NCBI GenBank assembly: GCA_033807695.1
Contig: CM066304.1
Coordinates: forward strand, 1-64,000
DNA length: 64,000 bases
Direction of reading: 5' to 3'
Source of the DNA: Daedaleopsis sinensis
Lineage: Eukaryota > Basidiomycota > Agaricomycetes > Polyporales > Polyporaceae
The notes beneath the pieces were generated by a model. The model saw nothing but the letters and a program-made list of their open reading frames with translations, was not told where the DNA came from and made no database searches. This document shows positions 24,783-35,619 of this stretch, piece after piece. Positions within the stretch are counted from its first letter, which is position 1; each line of letters begins with the position of its first letter. Both the position numbers and the translations under genes were made by a program.

Positions 24783-26269
24783 GGCGGGCGTGATAGAGAG
24801 ATGTGCGTTGAGGGGTGCTGCCAAAGACGAAAAGTGGGGGGAGTCTTTCACGGTTGGGGGCGAGTGGGTTGCGCTCCTTTTATGTGTGCCCTCGCGAGCG
24901 GCTTTTCTCTCATCCGACGCATAAAACGTCTTCCACGTCGGGATCAGAGTCAGCCTACGCCACAGCATCAGCACGATCGGATGAATTTGCACCCCAATCG
25001 ATCCTAACTCACCTGGGCCCGGTCGGTAATGAGATCTGTAGCGTGGGCCCCTTCCGAATTGGGGTTGACGTGGCGTAGACGGCTCCCGCCGTGGGCTCAG
25101 TTCGTCGCACTGGTTGTGGACTTAGACCTTGATATGGATCTAAACGAGGGCGGAATCAGAGCTGTGCCAATGGAAAAGGAGGTCGAAGAGCGTACGGAAC
25201 CGATCTGACGGCTCGCTGCCGGGACCCGAGTGAGACAGGGGTCGACTGAGCGGGAGAGGACACTCCGAGGCGGGACGAGCGGCTGCGGCAGCACTGCATA
25301 CCGTGTGGCGTTCAGTAGCTCCTGAACTAATCGGGCGACGAATTGATAAGCGCAGCGATAACCGAAGTTTGAACCACTTACGATAATTTGGCCCGGGTTA
25401 GTACGCCAGTCACCGTTGTTACTAAGGGGCCACCGCGAGTGATTAGCTACATCATGTTGTAGTCAGAATCGACTCCACATCGTCACCTAGATCGGTACTC
25501 ACTGTCCCGATATGCAATCCGAACATGTCTAAATGTGCCGTCGCGCGATGGAGATAAGTCTGTGAAACTATACAATATTAGTCGCGTCGCTTCACACCGT
25601 AAGCTCTACCAGCTACTCACCTTACAGCCGATAATGATCTGTGAACACAGCGAGGTTGTGGCGGTATACGTGCGATGTGGAAGAAAGCAGGACGCGAACT
25701 CGCCCCAACGCGCCAGGTATCACGTGACCGTGACAACCGCGCGTGACCGCGTGGGATCCCAAGGTGCGCGGCGCGCGACCACTCCTCTCCTCGCCTCCTC
25801 TCCTCACCTCTTCCTCCTCAGGCCCCAGGCCTCATCCTCCTCCCATCGTGCTTAACGTCCTTCTCACAACACTCGAGGTACGCACTACAGAGTGCTTGCC
25901 TCATGTCCACTAACTCACCTCGCTTGCTGTAGCATCCGGTCGCCTGCACAACATCGACGACATCTCGTACCCAAACGGCGATCCATACACTTCATGGTGA
26001 GTGCCGTATTTCTCTGCAAGATCCCATCCGAACCAAGCGTCTGTCTGCCTACATAGTCCATCGCCCAGCAGGGGGACAAACAGCACACCCCTCTCCTACA
26101 TGCCGTTGAACCCGCACACACCCTCACAAGCTGCAAGGCTCCTCCCAATCCGCTCCGCCACCTCTGCTCCCATCTACTCCCCGCCTCGTCCATTTCCTCC
26201 ACAAGATCGTCATATACGTACCACTGAAGAACGGCTTGGTCGCGGCTCTATGATACCTCCCGCCTTCCA
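24783..26269. other. Spacer upstream of gene B
   Basis: Contains the 5' flank of gene B. No TATA box was identified. Several short open frames exist on both strands, none with recognisable protein features, and no dyads of the main type are seen. A small undetected gene cannot be excluded between 25000 and 26200. Confidence 0.4.
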
Positions 26270-27830
26270 TCTTGCACACCGCGGTCTCGGACGGCCGCGC
26301 GCCATGCGCCTGCCCCGACCATCCAATCACTCACGCTGGCCATCCCGCACGGCGCCGTCTCGGACGGCCTCGCGCCGTGCGCCTCCCCCGACCATCCCGC
26401 ACCGCGTCTTCTCGGACGGCCGCGCGCGATGCGCCTCCCCCGATCATCCCGCACCACGCCGTCTCGGACGGCCTCGCGCCATGCGCCTCCCCCGACCATC
26501 CCGCACCGCGTCTTCTCGGACGGCCGCGCGCGATGCGCCTCCCCCGATCATCCCGCAATCAATTGCGCTGGCCTTCCCGCACGACGCCGTCCCGGACGTC
26601 CGCGCGCCCTGCGCCTCTCCCGAACATCCCACAATCGCTCGCGCTGGCCCTCTCACGGCGCCGTCTTGGACGTCCCGAACGTCTCGCACACGCTCTCGTA
26701 CCTCTCGTACGACCGGCACCTCCCGAACGCGGTATCGATCCACCCGCCCGTCTCACGCATGCCAAGCCTAACCTGCACCCACACGCTCCCCGACTACGAC
26801 TCGCACGACCGCACGCTCTGGCGCCTGCTATCTGTCCCCCCGCCGTCTCGGACGGCCACGCACCATGGGCCTCTCTCCCGAACATCCGGCACTCAATCGC
26901 GCTGGCCCTCTCGTACGCCGCCGTCCGAGACGTTGCTTCCCATACGCCTATCCCCACGATCTCTTGCCTTCGCTCACGCCTCCGCTGTCTGGGACGTCCC
27001 GAACGTCCTGCACAGTCTCGTCCGACCAGAACCTTCCGCGCACGGTATCAGACCACCCCCCACGTCTTCACGTCCGAACATTCGCTGCCCCCCTCTGCAC
27101 GACCCGCACACGCTCTCCGCCCCGATATCTCGCCTGCCTTCTCGCATCCCGCCGTCCGAGAAGGCCGCCTGCCATGCGCGTATGACCTGCATTACCTGCA
27201 CGATCTCTCGCCATCGCTCCCGCCGCCCGCCGTCTGGGACGTCCCGAACCTGCACGGTCTCTCGCTCGACCGGCACCTTCCGCACGCCTCGCGCGTCCGA
27301 ACATCCCCTCCGCCGTCTCTGCACGCCCCGCGCACGCTCTCCGACTCCGACTCATACGACCAGCCCACTCTGTCGTCTGCCATCCTATCTCGTGTACGAC
27401 CCGCCCGCTCTCTCGCCGTCCCTCACGCCCCCCGCCGTCTGGGACGGCCCGAAAGTACACTGCGGTCTCTTGCACGACCAGCGCCGAAGTTCTGCACGCG
27501 GATTCGAACCACCCCGCACGTCTCCCCCGTCCCGAATATCCGCCGCGCTTTCGCTGCCGACCCGCACGACCCGAAAACGTGACTTCGACCCGCACGATCC
27601 GCACGACTTCCATGGACACGCGACTCCCGCCCGCTTCGACTCCGATCCTCACAGCTCCGACGTCCGCCCCAACACGCTCAAACGCGGCACGTCGTCCGAC
27701 CTTCACTCGCCAGGGCCGTAAACGCAGCACCCCTCGTCGGCCACCGCACGCTCGTCCGCTCGCGTCGTGGACTCCGTCGCTGCGCGTGTACCCGCGACTG
27801 CTGCTATCGGCGGCGTGGACGTCGCGTTCT
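26270..27830. repeat. Degenerate pyrimidine-rich dyad block
   Basis: The top strand is C-rich and G-poor and carries repeats of a GTCTCGGACGGCC core, for example near 26286, 26356, 26406, 26460, 26514 and 26850. Around 26400-26560 the period is about 52-54 bp and near identical. Further on the core changes to forms like GTCTGGGACGTCCCGAAC (near 26985, 27231) and GGACGTCCGCGCG (26588). Long plus-strand open frames cover the block but read as repeat translation with no conserved features. Confidence 0.7.
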
Positions 27831-28147
27831 GAGTCTAACGCCGCAGAAATTGGTGCGCTCGAATAATGACAATGATTGTCGTATGATTATCTCACTAACA
27901 GCTCCTTTTCTAACAGGTATTCCGCAGCTCCATCTACTCTCCGTGCTCAACCCCAACAACGTGTCGACAGTTTCCTCGCCACGTTCCAGCACCTCCCCAG
28001 GTTCCTCCCTCTCAGCCTCCATCGTCCGTCCCTCGAACAATGCCATCCTTTGACAGTCGCATGCTGCCCGAGACCATGAGACCGCCACCCGAAACGCTCC
28101 ATCGAGCGCCCCCCATACCTGTGCTCCCACTCATCCACGACAACGTC

Positions 28148-29007
28148 TCACGCCGCCCCACTGACGGGTGCCGCACGCCCGTCCGCGCGTGTTGTCGACA
28201 CCATCTCTGTGAGTGTACCGCCGACAGCCGTCGTGGGCGTCGTGGACGTCGCCTCCTCCGATGTCACTGTACTCTCGACGCGCGGGACCCGTCCGTCCAC
28301 GGACGTCGCAGACGTCGCGGCCGTCTGCCTGCTCGTTCCTTCTTCGGCAACCGTAGGCGTCTGAACGCTGTGCTCCCCTGCCTCGATGGACGTCGCGGAC
28401 GTCCACGCACCAGGTCCCCACACGCGCACCGCTGCGTCCTCGGGCGTCACGGACGGCCAAATCTCGGCCACGACGCGCTCCCAGTTCCGGAGCAACTGTT
28501 CGTTGGTGATCCCGGTCCCCGTGCGCGCAGCCATCCCCGTGCGCGGCGCCTCAGCTCTCACGCGACCGCTCTCCACGAGCTCTGCACGCCCGGTCTGTTC
28601 CTGTTCCGAGTCGGCGTCGTCTTCCGACTCTTCCGAGTCCGAGTCCGAGACATCCTCTGTAGCTAGTTAGTAATGTCCGTAGCAATAGTAACGCAGAACA
28701 TACCGAGTTCCGGCATGTCGGAAACATCCACAATGCGTGACTGCGTGATAGGCCAAGCCTCCCTCCAGTCGTCGTCGTCTAAGACTCTGGGTCAGTAAAG
28801 TGTGCGGTAGCCAAGAGAATACACACCTCTGCCATTTATGCTGGCATGCAACATTACTTGCCTCATTCCGAGGTAGAACGGATGAAGGTTTCTGTCTGGG
28901 CGTGGGCGTGGAGGGGAGTCCATGTTGTCCATGATCTCTTCAAGAAGTCCGTTAGCTGGAGTCATGATGGGGGAGAGGGGAGGGGTGGGGGAGCGAAGGG
29001 GAGCCAT
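28148..29007 (-). CDS. Gene C: small acidic protein of unknown function (256 aa)
   Basis: Three exons, 29007-28827, 28784-28704 and 28656-28148 (181, 81 and 509 nt), total 257 codons including the stop. The introns have GTGTGT and GTATGT donors and AG acceptors. The N-terminus is Pro/Ser-rich, then a short conserved-looking stretch includes NLHPFYLGMRQVML and DDDDWREAWPITQ. An acidic run (SDSDSEESEDD) follows, then a Thr/Ser/Ala-rich tail. No domain is recognised. A strong TATA box lies only about 31 bp above the first ATG, so translation may begin at Met15. The last exon contains GACGTC dyads translated as TSATS. It lies head-to-tail with genes D and B. Confidence 0.65.
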
Positions 29008-29037
29008 CGCTTGTTACTTAAAGCTAGGTTTCCTGTG

Positions 29038-29046
29038 CTTATATAC
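29038..29046 (-). promoter_or_regulatory. TATA box of gene C
   Basis: TATATAAG on the minus strand lies about 31-38 bp upstream of the first ATG of gene C. That leaves almost no 5' leader and raises the chance that the next ATG is used. Confidence 0.55.
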
Positions 29047-29071
29047 ACAACCTGAGCAATGTCTCACAATC

Positions 29072-29172
29072 TGAGGCCCCTATCTGACTAAGTGTGCACC
29101 CTTATCTGAAACACTGTGCACCCTTATCTGAAACACTGTGCACCCTTATCTAAATCACCGTGCACCCTAAGT
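29072..29172. repeat. 22-bp tandem repeat
   Basis: Four or so copies of GTGCACCCTTATCTGAAACACT, starting at about 29094, 29116 and 29138 with degenerate copies on both sides. It lies just upstream of the gene C promoter. Confidence 0.9.
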
Positions 29173-29183
29173 CCCACATGGCA

Positions 29184-29284
29184 GGTGAGCTGTGCGTGTG
29201 TGTGCTGTCGACTAGCATCCCTCGCCCGGCCGGGCGCCGAGGGGTTGGGATGCTAGCCAACAGCACACACACGCACTGCTCGTC
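29184..29284. repeat. Approximately 95-bp imperfect palindrome
   Basis: The arms GTGCGTGTGTGTGCTGT (about 29192) and ACAGCACACACACGCAC (about 29260) are reverse complements. Inside them CTAGCATCCC pairs with GGGATGCTAG, and the centre is CCCGGCCGGG. The whole could fold into a long hairpin or cruciform. No coding capacity. It could be a small inverted-repeat element. Confidence 0.85.
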
Positions 29285-29811
29285 TCAGACCAGTTAGACT
29301 TGTGCTGCCCAGGTATTTAGCTTCGGGACGGCAACCTTGGCTCGTCCAGTGCGACATCAGCTTGGAATCATCAACAGTTACTTCAGAGTCGAGAGCGAGA
29401 GTTGGGCACACCAATATGTGAGATTGTGAAGGACATTGAGCAAAGTATTTCACGTCCGCTATGCTCAAAAATCGAGCTCTTCAAGAGCTACAGGTACATA
29501 TGTTTTGCGAGTCCGGCGAACGAGAACGTGCAGTTCTATGGGACGTGCGGTGCAGATGAAGTACACGTCGGAGGCGGGTATCTGGAGTTGGAGATTATAG
29601 GGTGAGGATGGCAAGTGCACCTCTCGTGCACTGTATCACTGCATAGAGGAGGTCATGATGGTCCAGTACATATTTTTCCAAGCATGGCGCATGCACGCAC
29701 ACCTGTCTACACAGTTTGCGGTGCTGCACTGTGCGCCACAGTATAAATTGCGTAGTAATTGCGCACGTGCACCGTACGGCGCGTAAGTGGGTGCGTTGCG
29801 GAGGTGTGAAT
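29285..29811. other. Spacer between genes C and D
   Basis: Apart from the palindrome and 22-bp repeat just before it, the stretch holds a 67-codon plus-strand frame (29402-29605) without recognisable features. No gene is supported. Confidence 0.4.
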
Positions 29812-29875
29812 AAACCCTATTCTAGGGTTGATAAACCCTAGGCTGTGGTTGGGCAAACCCTACGCTAGGGCTCAG
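29812..29875. repeat. Three AAACCCTA telo-box-like motifs
   Basis: AAACCCTA occurs at 29812, 29833 and 29855, spaced 21-22 bp, with CTAGGG words between them that form short inverted repeats. The cluster overlaps the stop codon of gene D. It may be chance, a terminator or a binding site for a telomere-repeat factor. Confidence 0.5.
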
Positions 29876-32800
29876 TCCCCCACCCAAAGTCGACCCCGAG
29901 TCGACCCCAAGGTGCATAATCTCTTCATAACCCGAGCGCAAGGTCAGGGCTGGACTGTAACCGAACGTTAGCGGATGCGAGCGGCAGGAGACGCAAAGTC
30001 GACCTACAGTCTGGTTCGTCGATCGACCGCGCGGAAGGACGCGACGTGCAGGTGGATTGCCCTGCGTCAGTTGCGTGGGTGTGGCCTCCGTCACCGTCTC
30101 ATACGGATTGCGCAAGAGAAAGTCTTCCTCCGTCAGTCCAAACCTCGGCATGACTTCCCTGAAGGCCGCCACAGCCGCGCGGGTGGGCGTGTCGAACGGG
30201 TCCGAGTCCTCCCCTTCCGCGAACAGATCCGCGTTGTCTTCGGGGGAGTCGCCCTCGCTAGCAGAGCCATCGTACTGTTCGGCGTCCGCATCCGCATCTG
30301 CATCCGCGTCCACGTCCGCGTCCGAATCGGGGTCCTGTTCGACCTCCTGTTCGTGGTCCTCGACGTTGGCCTGGAGACCCTCAGGCTCGCTCACCGGCAC
30401 AACCGACCCTTCCCCGTCCTGAAAACATCGCATAGATGAGTGATTGTAAAGCTCGCACTAACCTTAGCACTAACCTGGGAATGAACGTCGACATGCATGG
30501 CCGCGGCGGAAGCACCCACCGCGACAGGAACAGCCCCCTCCAGAGAACCCGACGCAGTCTTCCCAAAGCCAGACGGCACGCTCGGGTCAAAGACACGCAC
30601 CTCCTTCAGCGCGATGACAAGTGGGTGCGACCGGTTGCAGAACGCCGCGTCGTCGAGACTGCGGAAGCTCGCGGACCAAGCCGCGTCGTCGCGGGGATCG
30701 TGCCTGTACTCCGTCAGCTTGCGCGGCTTGCCGTCCTTGATAGCGTTCAGATTCGACGTCAGCTCTAAAGCGTTCTGCGCGTCGCGGACGCAGTCTTCGC
30801 GCGAGGTCTCGAACACCTCGTGCCATTTGTCGAACTCCTGCGGCAGCATACCCTCCTTTAGCATCGGGCTCATGCCGCTTTCATGCACCAGGATCTCCCG
30901 CAGGTGGAAATACTGGTCCGCCAGCACCGGGTTCTCCTCGCGCATCTCCTCGATCGAACTGTACGAGTTAGCCTCGCGCACAGAGGGAGGCACCGCAGGC
31001 ACGAGCTCCCCGCAGACTCCGTACTCATCCGCTGTCACGTACGGAGCCTCCTTCGGGAGACCGCCCATCCGCGCCTCGATCCGGTTGGCGTTCTGCAGCA
31101 AAGCCTGCACAACCTGACTTAGTCGTGCATTTCAAAACCCACAGCTACACCGTCACTTACCAGAAACAGCCGGTCAAAGGCCCGTGCGACGTTGTACTCG
31201 ACGTTGCCTGCCGCGTGAGGAGCACAACGAGCCACAGTGCTCTTCTCCAGCCACTTCCCGAGCTGCCCAAACTCCTTCGCGTACTGAGCCTGTCGCGCGA
31301 CCGCCTTCGTCCGCTCAGAGCTGCTGACCGCGACGTCCAACACACCGTACGTCGTCTGAGAGTCCAACACGAGCTTCTCAATGAGCCCGTCGTCCCAATT
31401 GCACCAGCGAGGTACGGCGGCCTTCTGCCGCGCGGACGACGTCATGAACACGTCGGCCATGGGGGTGGATATTGATGCGAGGAAGTTCATGAAAGAGGTC
31501 CGCAGTGCAGGACCGTCCTCAGTTTGGAGCACCCGGCCGGTGGTCGCGACTTGGTTGTTCAGCTCGATCTGAGCGAGCGCAGACAGCGCGTCCCCCCCGC
31601 CATGTTTGGTTTTCCAGCTTTCGTTGCGAAGACCCCAAGTACGGTAGATCATCCGCAGAGCGGGGTAGCGGCGGAAGTTGGGAGGGGGGACGTCGGGCAT
31701 CGTCTTCGTTAACGGGTCCGTTTCGAGCAACGAGACGTCGCAGTCGTGCAGCCAGGGGTTCACGTTCGCGAGGTGTGCCGTATTATTGGGGGACAGCTTC
31801 CACCGGGCAAGGACATCAGCAGTGGGAAACAACCGCGGATTCATCACGCCCGCTAGCCAGTGTCGCATCCCGTTGATCTCGTTCTGGTCGTGACGGGTCA
31901 ATTTGAGCGACGTGCCGATCTTCTTCTCGAAGTACTGCCATCCCGCCGCCTCGACGACCTTATTCTTGTCTTGACCGAACTTGACAACGAGTTCATGCCA
32001 TTTGTTCGACGTGATCTCCCACGTACTTAGCATGTCCTTCGTAGTGTATTGGCGCAGGACAGCATCGACCACACGCAATTCCGACATATTGTTGAACAGC
32101 CAATTGTAGAACTGGAAAACATGAGTCTCCTGCATTGTACGTGCAAAGCATCTTACTTACCTTGCGTGAGATATCGCCGTCGACGGAAAATAGATCACTG
32201 CCTTTGATGACAGCAAGGATGTACGTGCAGGGATCAAACACGACGTGCGAACGAGCGACTGTTCGCATGAACGTCTCAGCGAATGGGTCCAGAAGGCGGG
32301 CGATCTACAAAGAGCGTGGTTAGCTGTACGTTTTGAAACACAGGTACATGCACGGATATACTGTCCAGAGCCCGGGTACGCCGTGGTCCGGCGTACCCGG
32401 GCTTTGCGAGGTTAGTTCTGTGTTTCCGAACACTCGTCCAGAGCCCGGGTACGCCGGACCACGGCGTACCCGGGCTTTGCGAGGTTAGTTCTGTGTTTCC
32501 GAACACTCGTCCAGAGCCCGCGTACGCCGTGGTCCCGCGTACCCGGGCTTTGCGAGGTTAGTTCTGCGTTTCCGTGTGCGCGCTACATGGATAACGCTCT
32601 CTTCTGCACGGTTAGCTCTGTGTTCTCAAAAGAACCACTCACCCATCGAATGCCATGTTCGTACTCCTTCAAAGCGGCGAGCAGGTCGTTGTGGTAAGAC
32701 GGGCTAGGGAAAGGAGCGTCCAGCATGAAGCCGACGTCCATAGCCGTGGTGATGAGCTTGAGCTTCGCCGGGGCATAGCGAAGAGCCAGACGTAGCCGGT

Positions 32801-35365
32801 CGCGTTCAACTGCTGCCTGCGTGTCGTCATGATGCTCCTCGCTGTTGATCTGGTTGAGCTGTGCTTTCCAGATCGGCGGGAGGGTCTTCTTCAGCGACTC
32901 GCAATAGGCACCCATCGCCTGCTTCCATGTCTCGTTCTCAAACATCAAGAACTGCGTGCCCATCCACCGCCGGACGTGGGCGCAATACGCGGTGTCGAAC
33001 GCGTCCACCAAGTCCGTCGTGCAGAACGACACCACGTGTTCCCCCTGCAGCGATAGCGTGCTGAGGGCCTTGTAGTACTGCTCGTCGACCAGCTCGCTCT
33101 GAGCGTCCTGGGCCATGTTCCACGTCGCCTCGTCTTCGATCTTCGCAGGGAAGCCGTTCTCCTTCCGCACCTGCTCGCTGATGATGAGGTCGAGCCCCTC
33201 GCAGGAGCGCAGCATGTTGAGGAACGGGAGCAACGTCGGCGAGATCTGGTTCCATAGGGTCCCTTTCGCCGTCTCCCCGCGGTCGTCCTCTGAGGTCTTG
33301 TCCGGGTCGTACTCGACGCGAATGGTCGTGTAATCGGGGATGTTGACAAGGGGCGATGTCCGAGAGAAAATCCCGAGCATGTCGAAGCTGCGCGACAGAA
33401 TCTCTGCAAAACACTGAGAGCGCATGAGACATATACTCATCCGCTGAGAATGGACACAACGACACCTACAGAGCCAACGAGGCTCGTCGTCGTGCTGCTC
33501 CGCGTCGGCAGCGACAGCGCTTGATGCAGGACATTGACGGGGATCACGTACTTGCCGCGGAAAGCCTCCAGTCCGTCCATCTGACGCAGCAGCCGGAACG
33601 ACGGCTCGCTGTGGAACAAGATCGGGTGCTTGTCGCTGCGGCGTTGAGGCTCCGGGATCACCGCTGCAACAATCTTTTGCACCCAGGGCAGCGTGCCCGC
33701 AACCGGTCGCGGCTCCCCCGGGTTCGCGGTCATCCACTCCTCCACCTTCGCGTCGAGGAGCGGCAACGTCATCATCATGCTCTCAGCCTCCGTCGTCTCG
33801 AGCCGCGGAGCCTTCGGGTTCCTCGCAACCTGGATCCGAAGCGGGATGCTCATGAGTTCTGCATCGAGCGGTTAGCGATCCATTTGAAAACGCAACACTA
33901 ACGTACGGCTGAACACTCACCGGGGTCCAGAAACCTCACCAGCCACGTCGTCGCCCCCTTGATCGCCGCCGTCAACTCCTCAATGTTCTTCTCCGCTTGC
34001 TCAACCTGCTCCGTCTGCTGCTTCTCCGTGGCCTTCGCCAGCTTCTTCTCTTGTGCGGTACGCTCCGCCGTCATCGCCGCCCGCCACGTCTTGCCAGCAA
34101 CAGACCGATGCTGCCCGGTCAGAATCTGGATCGTCCGGCCAGCGACCGCCGCCGCAAACCGCGCGTCGGGCAGCTCCTCCCACGGCAACGCAGGGTTCTG
34201 CACAACGGACTCGGGTTCGAGCCACGTCCGATCCACAAGCACGGCCAGAGCCTCCCGCCGCGGGTCGCGCCCACTCGCGTAGAAGTCCTCCACGAGCTTC
34301 TTGATCACGCTCTTGTTGACCGGGCGCGGGTTGAACTGTCCGAAGCGCAGGTGAACGTCTGCGCGAGGAGGATCGACCGTGTTGAACCGCGCGTAACCGA
34401 TCGTCGCCTTGTGCACTTGAGCCGCGATCGACGCGGTCTCTTGCGTACCCTGGATCCCGGCAGCGACCTGGGGCTTGAGCGCCGCAGCGGCGCGCGCCGG
34501 TTTCTCTTCCGCCCCGGCCTCCCCCGCACCCTTCTTGCCCTTAGCCCCCTTTTTGCGCTTCGCAGGCTAAACGCAAGACAGAGTCAGCACAGAGCAGCAA
34601 GAGGAACATGCGCTGCGGTCGCTCACCTCCGATGCCTCTGCCGGCGCGTCGACATGCACGTCGACATCGGGCGCGCTCGGACCGTCCTTCTTGCCCTTGT
34701 CCGCCTTCTTCGGCTGCGGCTTGGGCTTGGGCTTCGGGGTCTGCAAATATCACCCAGTCAGCGAGAGAGTACAAGCAAGCAGCCCAGGACGCGGTACGCA
34801 CCTCAGGCTCGCTCTCTCCGTCCTCACGGATCGTCGCACCAGATCCGGCCTGATCGGCCGTCTTAGCGCGATCCTTTTTGGATCCGCCGTCCTCAGGCCG
34901 CGCTTTGCCAGCGCGATTGACCTGCGGATCGAGCGAGATGAGTGAGATGAGCGAGATGAGCAGCAGCACACAGGTCGCGACGCACTTGGCCCGGGGCAGC
35001 AGCCTTGGCTTGTTGTGCTTTGTTCTACGAGCTAATCGTCAGTTTACAGCTTTAGCGGTTGGTTCAGAAATGCACGTACAGTTTGCATATTTCGAAATTT
35101 CAGGTTACTTCGCAGTATACGGTGAGTGGATGAGAGAGAGAAAGGAGAGAGACGAACGACTCACCAAAAGATGGCAGGCGATCGATATCGCCCTCCTTTA
35201 GATAAGCATCCGGGCAGCGCATTGCCCAGATCACCCAGGGGCAGCGTGTCCCGGTACACCGGAGCCTCACGCTGGCGGGACGGCGCGCGGGAGGGCGCAG
35301 ATGGCGACACCGATGGCTGTGGAGCATGGGTCAGTCACGGCAGAAACAAGACAGTCACTCACCAT
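29822..35365 (-). CDS. Gene D: ParB-like domain protein (1,534 aa)
   Basis: Thirteen exons join in frame: 35365-35363, 35316-35165, 35107-35080, 35024-34986, 34921-34802, 34740-34627, 34566-33921, 33858-33466, 33403-32643, 32304-32161, 32129-31161, 31113-30475 and 30418-29822. The first four are the least certain; the ATG sits directly before an intron. The N-terminus is Lys-rich. Residues about 225-315 resemble a ParB/sulfiredoxin-like fold: FGQFNPRPVNK, a helix LVEDFYASG, a strand ALAVLVD and then ILTGQHRSVAGK, matching the G-x-H/R-R 'GEHR' box of ParB N-terminal domains that bind nucleotide. A charged coiled-coil-like stretch (about 320-355) follows. The middle about 1,000 residues are mostly helical and unrecognised. 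The tail has an Asp-Ala repeat and an acidic run. No catalytic role can be assigned. It is intact and co-directional with A, B and C. Confidence 0.75.
32370..32560. repeat. Three 73-bp hairpin repeats in gene D intron
   Basis: The intron at 32305-32642 holds three direct copies of a unit with a GC-rich hairpin, GCCCGGGTACGCC-loop-GGCGTACCCGGGC, at about 32370, 32443 and 32516. Each is followed by TTTGCGAGGTTAGTTCTG. The loop is GTGGTCC in copies 1 and 3 but its reverse complement, GGACCAC, in copy 2. Splice sites at both intron ends are normal. Confidence 0.9.
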
Positions 35366-35619
35366 GACCGTCAATGTGAGACTAGTGCATCCTGCGCGCA
35401 GTAACAAAAAGAAGTGTGTTCAGTATATCGAAGCCCGCGAGACGCTGACCCAACGACGCCGATCCCTGCTAAATGATGTTCCCTTGGTCCGGAACCTATT
35501 TCCCTAATCAGGCGAGTCTCTCAACACGTGACATGCGCACGTACAGTGCACACATGCCTTTAGTTGAACGTTTTAAAATGTACATCCACCAACACCTAAA
35601 GTACCATTCGGGGGTACAG

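Noticed and set aside
26272..27721. Two long plus-strand frames (over 430 codons each) at 26272-27582 and 26429-27721
   Set aside because: They overlap in different frames over the same pyrimidine-rich repeats, have no recognisable domain, and stay open because the strand is C-rich and poor in stop codons.
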